NCBI GenBank assembly: GCA_050013875.1
Contig: JBEKEK010000013.1
Span: 1 to 64,000, forward strand
DNA length: 64,000 nt
Source: Trebonia sp050013875
Lineage (GTDB): Bacteria > Actinomycetota > Actinomycetes > Streptosporangiales > Streptosporangiaceae
Direction: 5' to 3'
This document shows, in pieces, positions 7,958 to 16,797 of the stretch (positions within the stretch are counted from its first letter, which is position 1; each line of letters begins with the position of its first letter). The notes beneath the pieces were generated by a model that searched no databases, had not been told where the DNA came from, and was given only the letters and a program-made list of their open reading frames with translations. A program made the position numbers and the translations under genes.

Positions 7958-9288
7958 AGAGGCCGCGGCGGCCTTCGCAGGCCGGGCACCGGCAGCGCGG
8001 CCGCCGTCGCGACGACGGGCATCGTCACCGGGACGGACTCGGGCACCGCGAGCGCTTGTGTCGACACGCCGCTGACAATCACCTTCCCGTCCGCGCCGAC
8101 GCTGGGCACCACCGGCTCGATCACCGTGCATAACGCGAACGGCTCCGTCGCCGACACCATCGACCTGGCCGATCCGGCCTCGTTCACCGAGACCGTCGGC
8201 GGCGCGGCCGACGAGGCAGGCAGCCTGCACTACTTCAGCTACTACCCGGTGATCATCACCGGCGACACCGCGACCGTCTACCTGCATCACGAGCTGGCCT
8301 GCGGCCGCACCTACTACGTGACCGCCGACCCCACGGTCTTCACCGCGGCCGGCTTCGCCGGCATCAGCGGCAGCCGCGCCTGGCGGTTCACCACGACGGG
8401 CCACCATCCCCGCCCGGACGCTCCGGTCATCACCGTCGACTTCCGCGGCCGCGGCGACTTCTGCACCGTGCAGGGCGCGATCAACGCGGTCCCCGCGGGC
8501 AACACGGTCCGCAGGCTCATCAGGGTGGCCAACGGCACCTACACCGAGCTCGACTGGGTCGCTCCCGACAAGCCGCTCATCACCGTCGCGGGCCAGTCGC
8601 GGTCAGGCACCGTCATTCAGTACGCGAACAACAACACGCTCAACTCGGCGAACACCACCGACATCTGCGCCCGGCAGGCGATTCCCGTCCACGACGATTA
8701 CAACTGCTGGCGGTCCAACTTTAGCGTGGAGGCCGATGATTTCACGCTGGAGAACCTGACCCTGCTCAACACCACGCCCTATGGCGGCAGCCAGGCCGAG
8801 GCGTTCCGCGGCAACGCCGGCCGGATCACGCTGGACCGGGTCAGCCTGCTCTCCTACCAGGACACGATCCGCATCCAGGGCCTCGGGTACGTGGCGAACA
8901 GCTACATCCAGGGCGACGTGGATTTCACCTGGGGGACCGGCACAGTGTTCTGGGCGCACGACGTGCTGAAGTCCATGCACGCCGGGTATGTCGCCCAGCT
9001 CCGCAACAGCGAAGGCCAGAAAGGCTACGTGTTCTACGACGACACGCTCCTCCAGGCACCCGGGGTCGCGGCCGGCTCGGTCTACCTGGCCCGGACATTA
9101 ACCCGGCGGGCTGGCTGCTCAACAACGCCGGCTGCCCGGCCGCCACCCACACGCAGTTCTGGGAATACGGGTCGGTGACCCTCTCGGGCCAGCCCGTCGA
9201 CACCAGCCAGCGGCTGGCCTGCTCCAGGCAGCTCACCGCGGCCCAGGCCGCCCAGGACAACGAGATCAGGCGGACCGCGCCACGTTGA
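7958..9288 (+). pseudogene. Broken pectinesterase (CE8) with N-terminal Ig-like domain
   Basis: The reading frame opens after TGA at 7955-57 with no signal peptide or start. It gives an Ig-like region (TGTDSGTASACVDTPLTITF to WRFTTTG) and then the right-handed beta-helix of a pectin methylesterase. Conserved motifs remain: GGSQAEAFRG, SYQDTIRIQG (catalytic Asp) and GDVDFTWGTG (second catalytic Asp). After YLAR, at about 9093, the frame is lost. The +1-related frame continues with INPAGWLLNN, TQFWEY and SQRLACSRQLTAAQAAQ, the normal end of the family. The residues that usually lie between (about 20) are missing, so a deletion of non-multiple-of-three length broke the gene. Both ends indicate a non-functional extracellular plant-polymer esterase. 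Confidence 0.85.
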
Positions 9289-10291
9289 TGACGACCTTCC
9301 CGCCGGCAGTTCCGGATTCCACGGACTGATGCGCCTGCGCGAGAGAGCCGAGGGTGTAGTCGCCCGGGTCCAGCAGGGGAGTCAGCTGGCCGGCGTCGAC
9401 CAGGGCAGCCACCTCGGTCAGGATCTGCCCGTGACGGCGTCGGCCGCGCCCGGTGAGCAGCGGCAGGAGCGTGAACACGCCCGAGTAGGAGGCCCCGCGG
9501 AAGCTGAGCGGCGCGAGACTGTGCGTCCCCCAGCCCAGGATGCTGACGACGCGGCCGGTGTAAGGGCGCACCACCGTGAACGACTGGTCCAGCACCGCCC
9601 CGCCGACCGTGTCGAAGATGATGTCAAATCCTTCCCCCGACGAGCTGACCGCGAGGTAGTCATCGGTCGAGGCCTTCCGGTAGTCGATCGGCTGCGCGCC
9701 GAGGCGGCGGATGGTCTCGAAGTTCTCCTCCCGGCCGGTGGCGAACACCGCGGCTCCCCGGGCGACGGCGATCTGCACGGCCACATGACCGACGCCGCCA
9801 GCGCCCCCGTGCACCAGAACCGTGTCCCCGGGACCAACCGCCGCGCGGTCCACAAGGCCCTCCCAGGCGGTGATGGCCGACAGCGGCAGCGCGGCCGCCT
9901 CCACGAGCGACAGCCGGGCCGGCTTTATGGCGAGCAGGTCGCCGTCCACAGCCGCGTACTCAGCCAGGGAGCCCGGGACGTCCCCGGCCCCGCCAGTCAT
10001 GCCGTAGACCTCATCGCCGGCCGTGAAGCGTGATTCTCCCGGTCCAACCGCCGTCACCACGCCGGCAAGGTCCAGGCCCAGGATCGCCGGAACGCTGACC
10101 CGGGCATGCGCGGCGCTGCCCGCCCGGATCTTGGTATCAAGCGGGTTGACGCCGCTGGCCCCGACCCGGACGAGCACCTCGCCGCGCCGCGGTACCGGCC
10201 GGCTGACGGTCCGCAGCTGGAGGGGTGCCCCGAACTGCTCAAGCACCAGGGCCCGCATCTGCGGGCCCGGGGCAGCGTCGTCGATCAACAT
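9266..10291 (-). CDS. Zinc-free MDR/quinone oxidoreductase-like NADP-dependent oxidoreductase
   Basis: This 341-residue protein starts at ATG 10291 behind GAGG. The GroES-like N-terminal domain contains the family string SGVNPLDTKIR. The nucleotide-binding region has VLVHGGAGGVGHVAVQIA (AxxGxxG type) near residue 160. The zinc-ligand Cys residues of alcohol dehydrogenases are absent, placing it with quinone reductase/enoyl reductase-like enzymes that use NADPH. Its 3' end overlaps the pseudogene at 7958-9288 by 23 bp. A 10-bp inverted repeat lies upstream. Confidence 0.9.
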   Translation of the reverse strand: MLIDDAAPGPQMRALVLEQFGAPLQLRTVSRPVPRRGEVLVRVGASGVNPLDTKIRAGSAAHARVSVPAILGLDLAGVVTAVGPGESRFTAGDEVYGMTGGAGDVPGSLAEYAAVDGDLLAIKPARLSLVEAAALPLSAITAWEGLVDRAAVGPGDTVLVHGGAGGVGHVAVQIAVARGAAVFATGREENFETIRRLGAQPIDYRKASTDDYLAVSSSGEGFDIIFDTVGGAVLDQSFTVVRPYTGRVVSILGWGTHSLAPLSFRGASYSGVFTLLPLLTGRGRRRHGQILTEVAALVDAGQLTPLLDPGDYTLGSLAQAHQSVESGTAGGKVVINVARSA

Positions 10292-10360
10292 TTAATCCTC
10301 GTGGCTTTCTCTCCACCGGGATGACCATGAACGTCATGGCTGCGCCCGGCAATTATTGGC

Positions 10361-10415
10361 CTCGCTGGAAGCAACGGCTGGATCTCCATAAAATAATCAA
10401 CTTCGTTCCAGCGAG
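10361..10415. promoter_or_regulatory. Inverted repeat in the promoter of the MDR oxidoreductase
   Basis: Perfect 10-bp arms CTCGCTGGAA (10361-70) and TTCCAGCGAG (10406-15) flank a 35-bp AT-rich spacer containing AAAATAATCAAC. They lie 70-124 bp upstream of the oxidoreductase start. They could be paired half-sites of a repressor around the promoter. The rest of 10292-10616 shows no gene. Confidence 0.45.
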
Positions 10416-10616
10416 CAGTTGATGTACCCAGTCTCCGCGACAGACGTGGCCCATCACCAGCGGAACGACACTGCTCGACGCCCAAGACGAGCCGTCAAAG
10501 GCCGCCTACGGGCTGGCCCGTCGAGGACCGTCGGCGTCGGTGGCACAGGACCTGGCGATGCTGCCCCTCCGCGACCACCTTCCTGCCACGCAAGCTGCCG
10601 CACGCTTTCGTGGTGA

Positions 10617-10757
10617 CGAGTCGTCCAGGGCAGCTCTGCCGATCTCCTGGTGGAGGCGTCGGCCGGCGCCGATCTCCTGGTCGTCGGCCGCCGGGGCGGC
10701 CCGGCCGGCCGGCCGGGTTGCCGCGTTCGTCGCGGGCTAGACATCCCAGGGGCTTAG
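10617..10757 (+). pseudogene. C-terminal remnant of a universal stress protein
   Basis: After a TGA at 10614, the frame reads VVQGSSADLLVEASAGADLL and then VVGRRGGPAG. That is the ATP-binding C-terminal half of UspA-like proteins (V-x-G-x-x-A-x-x-L, then GADLLVVGxRG). After that the residues become Arg-rich and a TAG follows at 10755. The first ~90 residues and the closing GS-V motif are gone, so the fragment is dead. Confidence 0.7.
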
Positions 10758-10887
10758 TGTGTCAAGCGGCGTGCTGGGTTAGCTGGCGGTGGCCCCAGGC
10801 AGTGTCTTCGTTGTAGAGGGTGCGGGTTTTGCGGCAGCCGTGGATGACATCGACCGGCCGCCGAGCGTAAGTGAGTGTGAGGAAGCC

Positions 10888-12369
10888 ATGATGAGCGGGG
10901 CGTCCGATGACCTGGTCGGGGCGGCCGTCGCGGTCGGCGGGTTCGTCGTCCACCTGTTGACCGTGCTGCGCGCGATCACTCGGCCGGACCGGACGCCGGC
11001 TTCGCGGGTGGCCTGGATCGCGGTGATCATGTGCCTGCCGGTCATCGGCGTCGTCGCCTATCTCTTCCTCGGCGAGACCAGCATCGGCCGCGAGCGGGCC
11101 CACCGTCTCCGCGACGCGGAGAGTCGCCTGGCGACGCCGGGCGGGGCGGGCGCCAAGCCCGGCGATCCGGTCGCCGCGGCCGTCTCGGACCTGTGCCGCT
11201 CGATCAACGGCTTCGGCCCGACGCCGGGCAACCGCGTCGTGCTGCTGGGCGACCCGGACGCCTTGCCGACCGAGCCGACTCGCGACTGCGACGCCGCGAT
11301 CAAGGGGCTGATCGAGGCGTTCGATGCCGCGACCGAGCACATCCACCTCAGCTTCTACATCTGGCTCGACGACGAAAACGGCGGCCAGGTCGCCGACGCG
11401 ATCAGCGCGGCGGCGCGCCGGGGGGTGGCCTGCCGGGTCATGGCCGACGCGCTCGGGTCGCGCGACTTCATCCGCGGCCCCCGCTGGCGCCAGCTGCGCG
11501 AGGCCGGCGTCCACCTGCTCGCCGCGCTGGAGGACATCCCCCGGCTGGGCCGCTTCGCGGTGGGCCGGGTCGACCTGCGCAACCACCGCAAGCTGGTGAT
11601 CATCGACAACCGGATCGCGTTCTGCGGCAGCCAGAACTGCGCCGATCCGCAGTTCCGGGTCAAGGCGAAGTACGCGCCGTGGATCGACATCCTGCTGCGC
11701 TGCGAGGGGCCGGTCGTACGGCAGGCACAGCACCTCTTCCTCGCCACCTGGATCGCCGAGACCGGTGAGGACCTCTACGGGCTGCCCGCGGCCGCGCCGG
11801 AGCCCGAGCAGCACTGCGAGGGCGTGGTCGCGCAGATGTTCGGCACCGGTCCGACCACGCCCGGCAACGTGATGTCGGACTCCTTCGTCAGCGCGCTGTA
11901 CGCCGCCGAGCACGAGCTGATCATCACCACGCCCTACTTCGTGCCCGATGAGGCCCTGTTCAGGGCGGTGTGCGCCGCACCGCGCCGCGGCGTGACCACC
12001 ACCCTGATTGTGCCCGCACGCAATGACTCCGCGCTTGTCGCCGCCGCCAGCCGCAGCGCCTACCCAGACCTGCTCGCCGGCGGCGTGCGCCTCTTCGAAT
12101 ACCCGCTGGGCCTGCTGCACACCAAGTCGATCACCCTCGACGCCCGGATCGCCCTGGTCGGTTCGGCGAACATGGACCGGCGCAGCCTGGAACTCAACTT
12201 CGAGAACAACCTGCTCGTCCTCGACCCCGGTGTCACCGCGACCATCCGGCAACGACAGCTCGGCTACCTCTCCCAGTCGACCGCCGTCGAAGCCGAGACC
12301 GTCGGGGCCCGGCCCTTCCGCACCCGGCTGATCGGCGACGCGATCGGAATGGCCTCCCCACTGCTGTGA
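10888..12369 (+). CDS. Cardiolipin synthase-like phospholipase D family protein
   Basis: The 493-residue protein starts at ATG 10888 behind GAGGAAG. An ATG at 10891 would do equally well. Two N-terminal membrane helices (about 6-27 and 35-58) precede two PLD phosphatidyltransferase domains. The HKD motifs are HRKLVIIDNRIAFCGSQN (His233) and HTKSITLDARIALVGSANMD (His411). This is the bacterial Cls layout, which condenses two phosphatidylglycerols, or PG with another lipid, at the membrane. No biosynthetic partner is adjacent. The product assignment is firm at family level, the exact substrate less so. Confidence 0.9.
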   Translation: MMSGASDDLVGAAVAVGGFVVHLLTVLRAITRPDRTPASRVAWIAVIMCLPVIGVVAYLFLGETSIGRERAHRLRDAESRLATPGGAGAKPGDPVAAAVSDLCRSINGFGPTPGNRVVLLGDPDALPTEPTRDCDAAIKGLIEAFDAATEHIHLSFYIWLDDENGGQVADAISAAARRGVACRVMADALGSRDFIRGPRWRQLREAGVHLLAALEDIPRLGRFAVGRVDLRNHRKLVIIDNRIAFCGSQNCADPQFRVKAKYAPWIDILLRCEGPVVRQAQHLFLATWIAETGEDLYGLPAAAPEPEQHCEGVVAQMFGTGPTTPGNVMSDSFVSALYAAEHELIITTPYFVPDEALFRAVCAAPRRGVTTTLIVPARNDSALVAAASRSAYPDLLAGGVRLFEYPLGLLHTKSITLDARIALVGSANMDRRSLELNFENNLLVLDPGVTATIRQRQLGYLSQSTAVEAETVGARPFRTRLIGDAIGMASPLL

Positions 12370-12437
12370 ACCCGTGGGTTGCGTGGTTACGGAACTCGGC
12401 TACTGGCGCTGGCCTGGGTACCCGGACGGGCTTGGCC

Positions 12438-13028
12438 CTAGCACTTAGGCATGCTGTCCGGGTTGCTGCCTGGAACCAGGGTGATCTCCAGGACATTGTG
12501 GGTGAGGCTGCCGGACATGGCGGGCGCGGACGGAGCGCCAGAGGCTGCCGAACTCAGGTTGGCCATCGCGATGATCACACCCGAGTACCCGTGGCCGGTG
12601 AAGATCACCGTCTCGATGCCGTTCGGGGCGCCGGTGCCGGGGGCGGAGCCCAGCGTGTTCTCCGTGATCGTGTACCCGGCGTGGGGGAGCGCCGAGGTGT
12701 AAAAGGCCGACGCCGCGGCAGGCGTGACCGGCCCCGCCTCGATGATGTCGCCCTTGCCGCAGGCAATGTTGGCTGCCACCTGCGCGCCGGACGGGATCGG
12801 GAAGGAGCCGAGTCCGGCCACGCTTGCCGTGCCAGCCGTGCCAGCCGTGGGTGACGGGCTCGGGGAAGGCGCCGCCGTCTGCGTGGGCGGTGGCGCCGTG
12901 TGGTGCGTCGGGGGTGTCGTCGGGGCTTTTGGCGGACTCGCACTGGTGATGCCCGCGCTGCAGGCAGCGAGGGTGAGGCCGGCCGCGCAGGTGGCGAGGG
13001 TGAGCGGCGCACGGCGGTACGTGGTCAT
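12438..13028 (-). CDS. Secreted lipoprotein of unknown function
   Basis: This is a 196-residue protein with a lipoprotein signal (hydrophobic LTLATCAAGLTLAAC, lipobox LAAC, Cys about residue 23). A Pro/Thr/Ser-rich linker (about 30-65) probably spans the cell wall. A globular domain of about 120 residues follows. Two further Cys residues (IACGKG and the terminal KC) could form a disulfide. It lies directly downstream of the histidine kinase/regulator pair on the opposite side of their transcription, 41 bp from the kinase stop. The same strand suggests it may be a third gene preceded by, rather than part of, that operon. Confidence 0.7.
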   Translation of the reverse strand: MTTYRRAPLTLATCAAGLTLAACSAGITSASPPKAPTTPPTHHTAPPPTQTAAPSPSPSPTAGTAGTASVAGLGSFPIPSGAQVAANIACGKGDIIEAGPVTPAAASAFYTSALPHAGYTITENTLGSAPGTGAPNGIETVIFTGHGYSGVIIAMANLSSAASGAPSAPAMSGSLTHNVLEITLVPGSNPDSMPKC

Positions 13029-13069
13029 GCGGTGCCTTTCCCGTCAGGGGGATCGCTGATAGTCCGACG

Positions 13070-14062
13070 TTACGCAGGCACTGTGCCGCGGGAATCGCGG
13101 TGCTGTCTCAGGTCCGCGACAGGCGTTCCGGTTCCTGGGCGCCCTTGCACCGGGAGCCGGATGCTGACCACCGTGCCTTGGCCGTCCCGGCTGCGGATCG
13201 CGATCCGTCCGCCGTGCCGTGTGACGACGACCCGGACCAGGGCGAGTCCGATCCCGGTGCCGGGCAGGCTGCGCGCGGCGCGGCCCCGGGCCAGTTCCTG
13301 CCAGACCTCCCCGATCTCTTCGTCGGGGATCCCGATCCCGGTATCGGCCACTTCTACCAGCACCCAGTCATCGTCCTCGCTGGAGCGCACCTCCACCCGG
13401 TCGCCAGGCGCCGAGAACTTGACCGCGTTGGCGATCAGGTTCTGCAGCGCGATGAATAGCAGGTCCCGGTCGCCTTCGATGACCGGCAGCGGCCACGGCG
13501 CCTGCGGCACGCTCCACTGGATGTCCCGCTCGCCGGCCGCGGGAATCGCCGCGACAGCCTCGCCGACCTCCTGCAACAGGCCGGGCAGGTCAACCGGGAC
13601 GGTCTCGATTTCCCGGGTCTCAAGGTCCGCCAGCTTGCGCAGGTCACCGAGGAGCCGGGTGATCCGGCTCGCCTGCGCCGACACGCTCTCCAGGGCGGGC
13701 CCGGCGGCCCCGGCCTGCTCGATGTTCGCCAGTCCGGCGCGGATGGCGGTCAGCGGGTTCTTCAGCTCGTGATCGAGCCGCATCAGGAAGCGCAGCCGGT
13801 CGTTGGCGGCCCGGGCCATCGCGTCGCGCTCCGCCGCCTCGGCCGCCCTCGTCGCCCGCTGCCGCGTGAGGCGGGCGGTGGCCAGGACGACCGCGGCAAA
13901 CAGGCCGGCCACGCCGACGAGCAGGCCGGGCGCCACCGCGGCGTACAGCTGGATCGAGGGCTCAGCTACCTGCAGGGCAACGCCCAGCGCCGCTCCGGCC
14001 AGCACAGGGATGATGATCGGGACGAGTGGCCGCCACCGGGTCCCGGCCGCCGGCGTCGTCAT
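13070..14062 (-). CDS. Sensor histidine kinase
   Basis: The 330-residue kinase starts at ATG 14062, overlapping the response-regulator stop (ATGA). Two closely spaced membrane helices (LVPIIIPVLAGAALGVALQ and AAVAPGLLVGVAGLFAAVVL) leave almost no extracellular loop, so it likely senses the membrane or an internal signal. The HisKA helix carries the phosphorylated His in DHELKNPLTAIRAG. The ATPase domain has an N box (NLIANAVKFS), G1 (VADTGIGIPDEEI) and G2 (GTGIGLALV). Together with the upstream OmpR-type regulator it is a complete two-component system. Confidence 0.92.
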   Translation of the reverse strand: MTTPAAGTRWRPLVPIIIPVLAGAALGVALQVAEPSIQLYAAVAPGLLVGVAGLFAAVVLATARLTRQRATRAAEAAERDAMARAANDRLRFLMRLDHELKNPLTAIRAGLANIEQAGAAGPALESVSAQASRITRLLGDLRKLADLETREIETVPVDLPGLLQEVGEAVAAIPAAGERDIQWSVPQAPWPLPVIEGDRDLLFIALQNLIANAVKFSAPGDRVEVRSSEDDDWVLVEVADTGIGIPDEEIGEVWQELARGRAARSLPGTGIGLALVRVVVTRHGGRIAIRSRDGQGTVVSIRLPVQGRPGTGTPVADLRQHRDSRGTVPA

Positions 14063-14826
14063 CGCGTCTCGTCCACGCTCGCGGCAAACCGGTATCCCTG
14101 GCCGGGCACGGTCGCTATCCACTTCGGGCAGGCGGGGTCGTCGCCAAGCGCGCGCCGCAATTCGGCGATCCGGTTGTCCACTGCTCGCGTCCCGACCGGG
14201 AAGTCGAACCCCCACAGGACCTCAAGCAGCCGGTCCCGCGTCAGCAGTTCGTCCGGGTGCGTGATCAGGTAGTCGAGCAGCAGCATCGCCTTCGGCGTGA
14301 GCGCCAGCTCGGCGTCAAGGAGCCACGCCCGGCGGGCGATCCGGTCCATCCGCAACGGCCCGGCGCGCAGCGCGGGCGACGCGGACAGCGGCCGGCGCCC
14401 GGGCCGGGCGCGGCGCATCACCGCCCGCAGCCGGGCCAGCAGCTCATGCGGGTCGAACGGCTTGTTGAGGTAGTCGTCGGCCCCCTCGTCCAAGGCGATC
14501 GCGCGCTCGGCCGACTCGCCCACCTGCGTCAGCAGCACGACCGGCAGCCAGCGGCCATCGGCGCGCAGGCGGCGCAGTACCTCCCGCCCGTCGAGGTGAG
14601 GCATCAGCACGTCGAGGATGCAGCCGTCCGGGTCCAGCCGCTCCACCAGGTCCAGCGCGGCCTCGCCGTCCGCGGCCACGTGAACGGTGAGCCCGGCGCG
14701 TTCAAGGAACGGGGCCAGGTTGGACGTGATGGCCTCGTCGTCATCGACGAGGACCACCACCGGGCGAGCACCCGGCCCGCTCGTGCCAGCTCTCCGGATA
14801 GCTCCCATATCCGGCATTATCGCCAC
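14059..14826 (-). CDS. OmpR/PhoB-type response regulator
   Basis: The 255-residue regulator has a receiver domain (VVVLVDDDEA acidic pocket, phospho-Asp in CILDVLMPHLDG, Lys in LNKPFDP). A C-terminal winged helix follows (ALTPKAMLLLDYLI to RIAELRRALGDD and the hairpin ending VPGQGYRF). The start is uncertain: GTG 14826, ATG 14817 or ATG 14808 all fit and none has a clear RBS. It is the first gene of the pair and its stop overlaps the kinase start. The opposite-strand secreted protein at 15088 shares the upstream region and could be a target. Confidence 0.9.
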   Translation of the reverse strand: MAIMPDMGAIRRAGTSGPGARPVVVLVDDDEAITSNLAPFLERAGLTVHVAADGEAALDLVERLDPDGCILDVLMPHLDGREVLRRLRADGRWLPVVLLTQVGESAERAIALDEGADDYLNKPFDPHELLARLRAVMRRARPGRRPLSASPALRAGPLRMDRIARRAWLLDAELALTPKAMLLLDYLITHPDELLTRDRLLEVLWGFDFPVGTRAVDNRIAELRRALGDDPACPKWIATVPGQGYRFAASVDETR

Positions 14827-15087
14827 TGCACCGGCGGATTATGACATTTCTCACCGGCCAGTCCGGGCCCTCGGATGACCCGCGTTTTCACTGCTGCCCG
14901 ACGATCGCGCTGGCCAGCAGACTCGCGCGCACTGACGGGGCACGCCGATTCCACGACCGTTGTCGCAGAACCGCGACAGCGGTGCGATACCCGCGGCAAG
15001 GTGCCCGCCTAGCGTTGAACTGACACCGGATACCCGGCCTAGCGGGCGATTCCCCGCGGCCGCCCCGGCTGGCCAAAGGGGTTTGAC

Positions 15088-15942
15088 ATGGACAATCTCA
15101 AGAGATCAGTAGTGGCGGTGGCCGCCATCGGCGCGGCGGGCGCGATCGCCGCCGCGGTCCCGTTCGCCGCGCAGGCCGCGACGGCGAGCGGGGTGCGGTA
15201 CCTCGAAGAGTACGCGTCCGCGAGCTTCATTGGCCCCGGTCCAAGCGGCATGGTCAACCAGTGCAGCGTTCTGCTCCTGTCCGCGGCCGCTTCCGACGGC
15301 GGCCCGGCCTATGTGTCCGGCCTGCTGGAAAACAACACGACGGACGCCTGCACGGGCTGGTTGGAGGACTCGGTCAACGGCGGGGCCTGGACCAACGTGT
15401 CGCCGCAGGTGACCCTGCCGGCGACGGCGCAGGGGCTGGTGAACTACCCGTGGGCGAAGACCGGTAACTACTACGCCGGACCGGGGACCAGGGTCCGGGC
15501 CTGTGTCCTGACGCCGGCCATCCCGTCGTCTCCGGCCGAGCCCCTCTGTTCCAGCAGTTCAGTCACGCTCGCCAGCAGCACCGCGGCGCCCCCGGATGAC
15601 GGCACGCCGGTCTTCTACGACCACAACCCCCAGGCAGTGAGCGAGGGCTCTGGCGACAACATGTGTTCCGCGTCCCTGAACAGCGGCGGCTCTCTGGGCA
15701 AGACCGCCACCTCACAGGCGAGCATGACTCTCAGCGGGACTGGCAGTTGCGCCGGCTGGCTGGAGACGTCCGCGGATAACGGCGCGACCTGGGAGCAGGC
15801 TACGCCGACCAGCTCCCTGACCCTCTCGAACCCGCGCGTTGAGCTGGCCTTCTCCCCAGCCGTCGCCGACGGGGCCGGCCAGCTCGCCCGCGCCTGCGTG
15901 CAAAACGGCACCCAAGCCAAGGTCTGCACCGCGGCCTGGTAG
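15088..15942 (+). CDS. Secreted Cys-rich protein with two internal repeats
   Basis: This 284-residue protein starts at ATG 15088 behind AAAGGGG. It has a Sec signal peptide (basic DNLKR, then AVAAIGAAGAIAAAVPFAAQA) with cleavage near AQA-A (about residue 31). The mature part contains two related modules. The first (about 56-110) ends CTGWLEDSVNGGAWTNVSPQ. The second (about 190-245) ends CAGWLETSADNGATWEQATP. Each has a Cys pair and the same W-L-E-x-S...W signature, suggesting an ancient duplication of a small disulfide-linked beta domain. The family is not recognised. It is divergent from the two-component system, 261 bp away. Confidence 0.75.
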   Translation: MDNLKRSVVAVAAIGAAGAIAAAVPFAAQAATASGVRYLEEYASASFIGPGPSGMVNQCSVLLLSAAASDGGPAYVSGLLENNTTDACTGWLEDSVNGGAWTNVSPQVTLPATAQGLVNYPWAKTGNYYAGPGTRVRACVLTPAIPSSPAEPLCSSSSVTLASSTAAPPDDGTPVFYDHNPQAVSEGSGDNMCSASLNSGGSLGKTATSQASMTLSGTGSCAGWLETSADNGATWEQATPTSSLTLSNPRVELAFSPAVADGAGQLARACVQNGTQAKVCTAAW

Positions 15943-16157
15943 GGACCCGGACGCGTCGAAAAACGCCGCGGGCCGGCCGGAACCGCCATTCATCTCGGGC
16001 CGTCCCGCCGCTGCGGGCGCGCCGTGTCCCGGTGGGAGGACCAGGGGATCAAGGTTAGGGCCGAACTTGCCCGGCAAAAAGCCGACAAAAGGTGCTATTT
16101 CCGGCACCAGGGCGTACGCAAGTGGCCCTAAGCTGAGGCTAAGGCCGGCCGATCCGG

Positions 16158-16270
16158 TCAGGCGTATTTCTGGATCAGCGTGCCGAGGGCGGGCCGGTTG
16201 GAGTTGTCGCGGCGCTGGTCGGTGATCGCCAGCAGCGCCTCGGCCGAGAACCGCTGCCACGGGGACTGTC
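16158..16270 (-). pseudogene. C-terminal fragment of an unidentified protein
   Basis: On the minus strand about 35 codons ending at TGA 16160-58 read SPWQRFSAEALLAITDQRRD, then NSNRPALGTLIQKYA. The composition is protein-like and the codon bias is typical of this genome. No start lies upstream: a TTAACTTAA-like AT stretch at about 16275 borders the NlpC/P60 gene. It is probably the surviving end of a deleted gene. The rest of 15943-16157 shows nothing recognisable. Confidence 0.4.
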
Positions 16271-16274
16271 GAGG

Positions 16275-16772
16275 TTAAGTTAACGGGCATACCCGTGTGC
16301 GGGCTGTCACGCGCTTGCGGCCAATCAGCGTGGCATAGCGCGGGCGGGCGGCGAACATGGCCGGCGGCCAGATCACCGGATTTCCGATCTCGGAGCAGAG
16401 ATGAAGGATCTCACCCGGCGCCATCCACACCGCCACGTGCGCGCTGAAGGGGTCCGCGGTCCTGTTGTAGAGCATCAGATCCAGCGGTTCCGGGTCCCGG
16501 GTGACAGCGGTGGCCGCCCGGTCGTCCCACAGGTCGGAGGACCGCAGCGGAGGACAGGCAAGGCCAAACAGCGCCAGGACGCCGTAGGCGAAACGCTGGC
16601 AGTTCGATCCGTCCAGCCAGGACGGGGGGGTGTCACTGCCGGGCCCGGCCGACAGCAGGTACGGCACCTGCCATAGGCCTGGCGGCCACCCGCCCGGCGG
16701 TTGCGGCCACGCGTTTCCCGGCACCCGCCCAGTCTGCCTCAAGGGGGATTGCGCCGGCCAGCGGCTAGCCAC
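16275..16772 (-). CDS. NlpC/P60-like cysteine hydrolase
   Basis: The 165-residue protein begins at GTG 16772. Key features of the papain-like NlpC/P60 fold are visible. The Cys nucleophile is in DGSNCQRFAYGVLALFG (about residue 58). A His in FSAHVAVWM (about 110) and the following EILHLCSEIGNPVIW strand supply the rest of the site. The N-terminus is Pro/Gly-rich with no clear signal peptide, so a cytosolic amidase-like role is as likely as wall hydrolysis. It lies 25 bp downstream of the GNAT gene on the same strand and may be the last gene of that transcript. Confidence 0.65.
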   Translation of the reverse strand: MASRWPAQSPLRQTGRVPGNAWPQPPGGWPPGLWQVPYLLSAGPGSDTPPSWLDGSNCQRFAYGVLALFGLACPPLRSSDLWDDRAATAVTRDPEPLDLMLYNRTADPFSAHVAVWMAPGEILHLCSEIGNPVIWPPAMFAARPRYATLIGRKRVTARTRVCPLT

Positions 16773-16797
16773 GAAAAAGCTGGTGACAGAACCTGGC

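Noticed and set aside
10762..12252. Long minus-strand frame opposite the cardiolipin synthase-like gene
   Set aside because: The plus strand has both HKD motifs and two membrane helices. The opposite frame is low-quality and Asp/Arg/Gly-rich.
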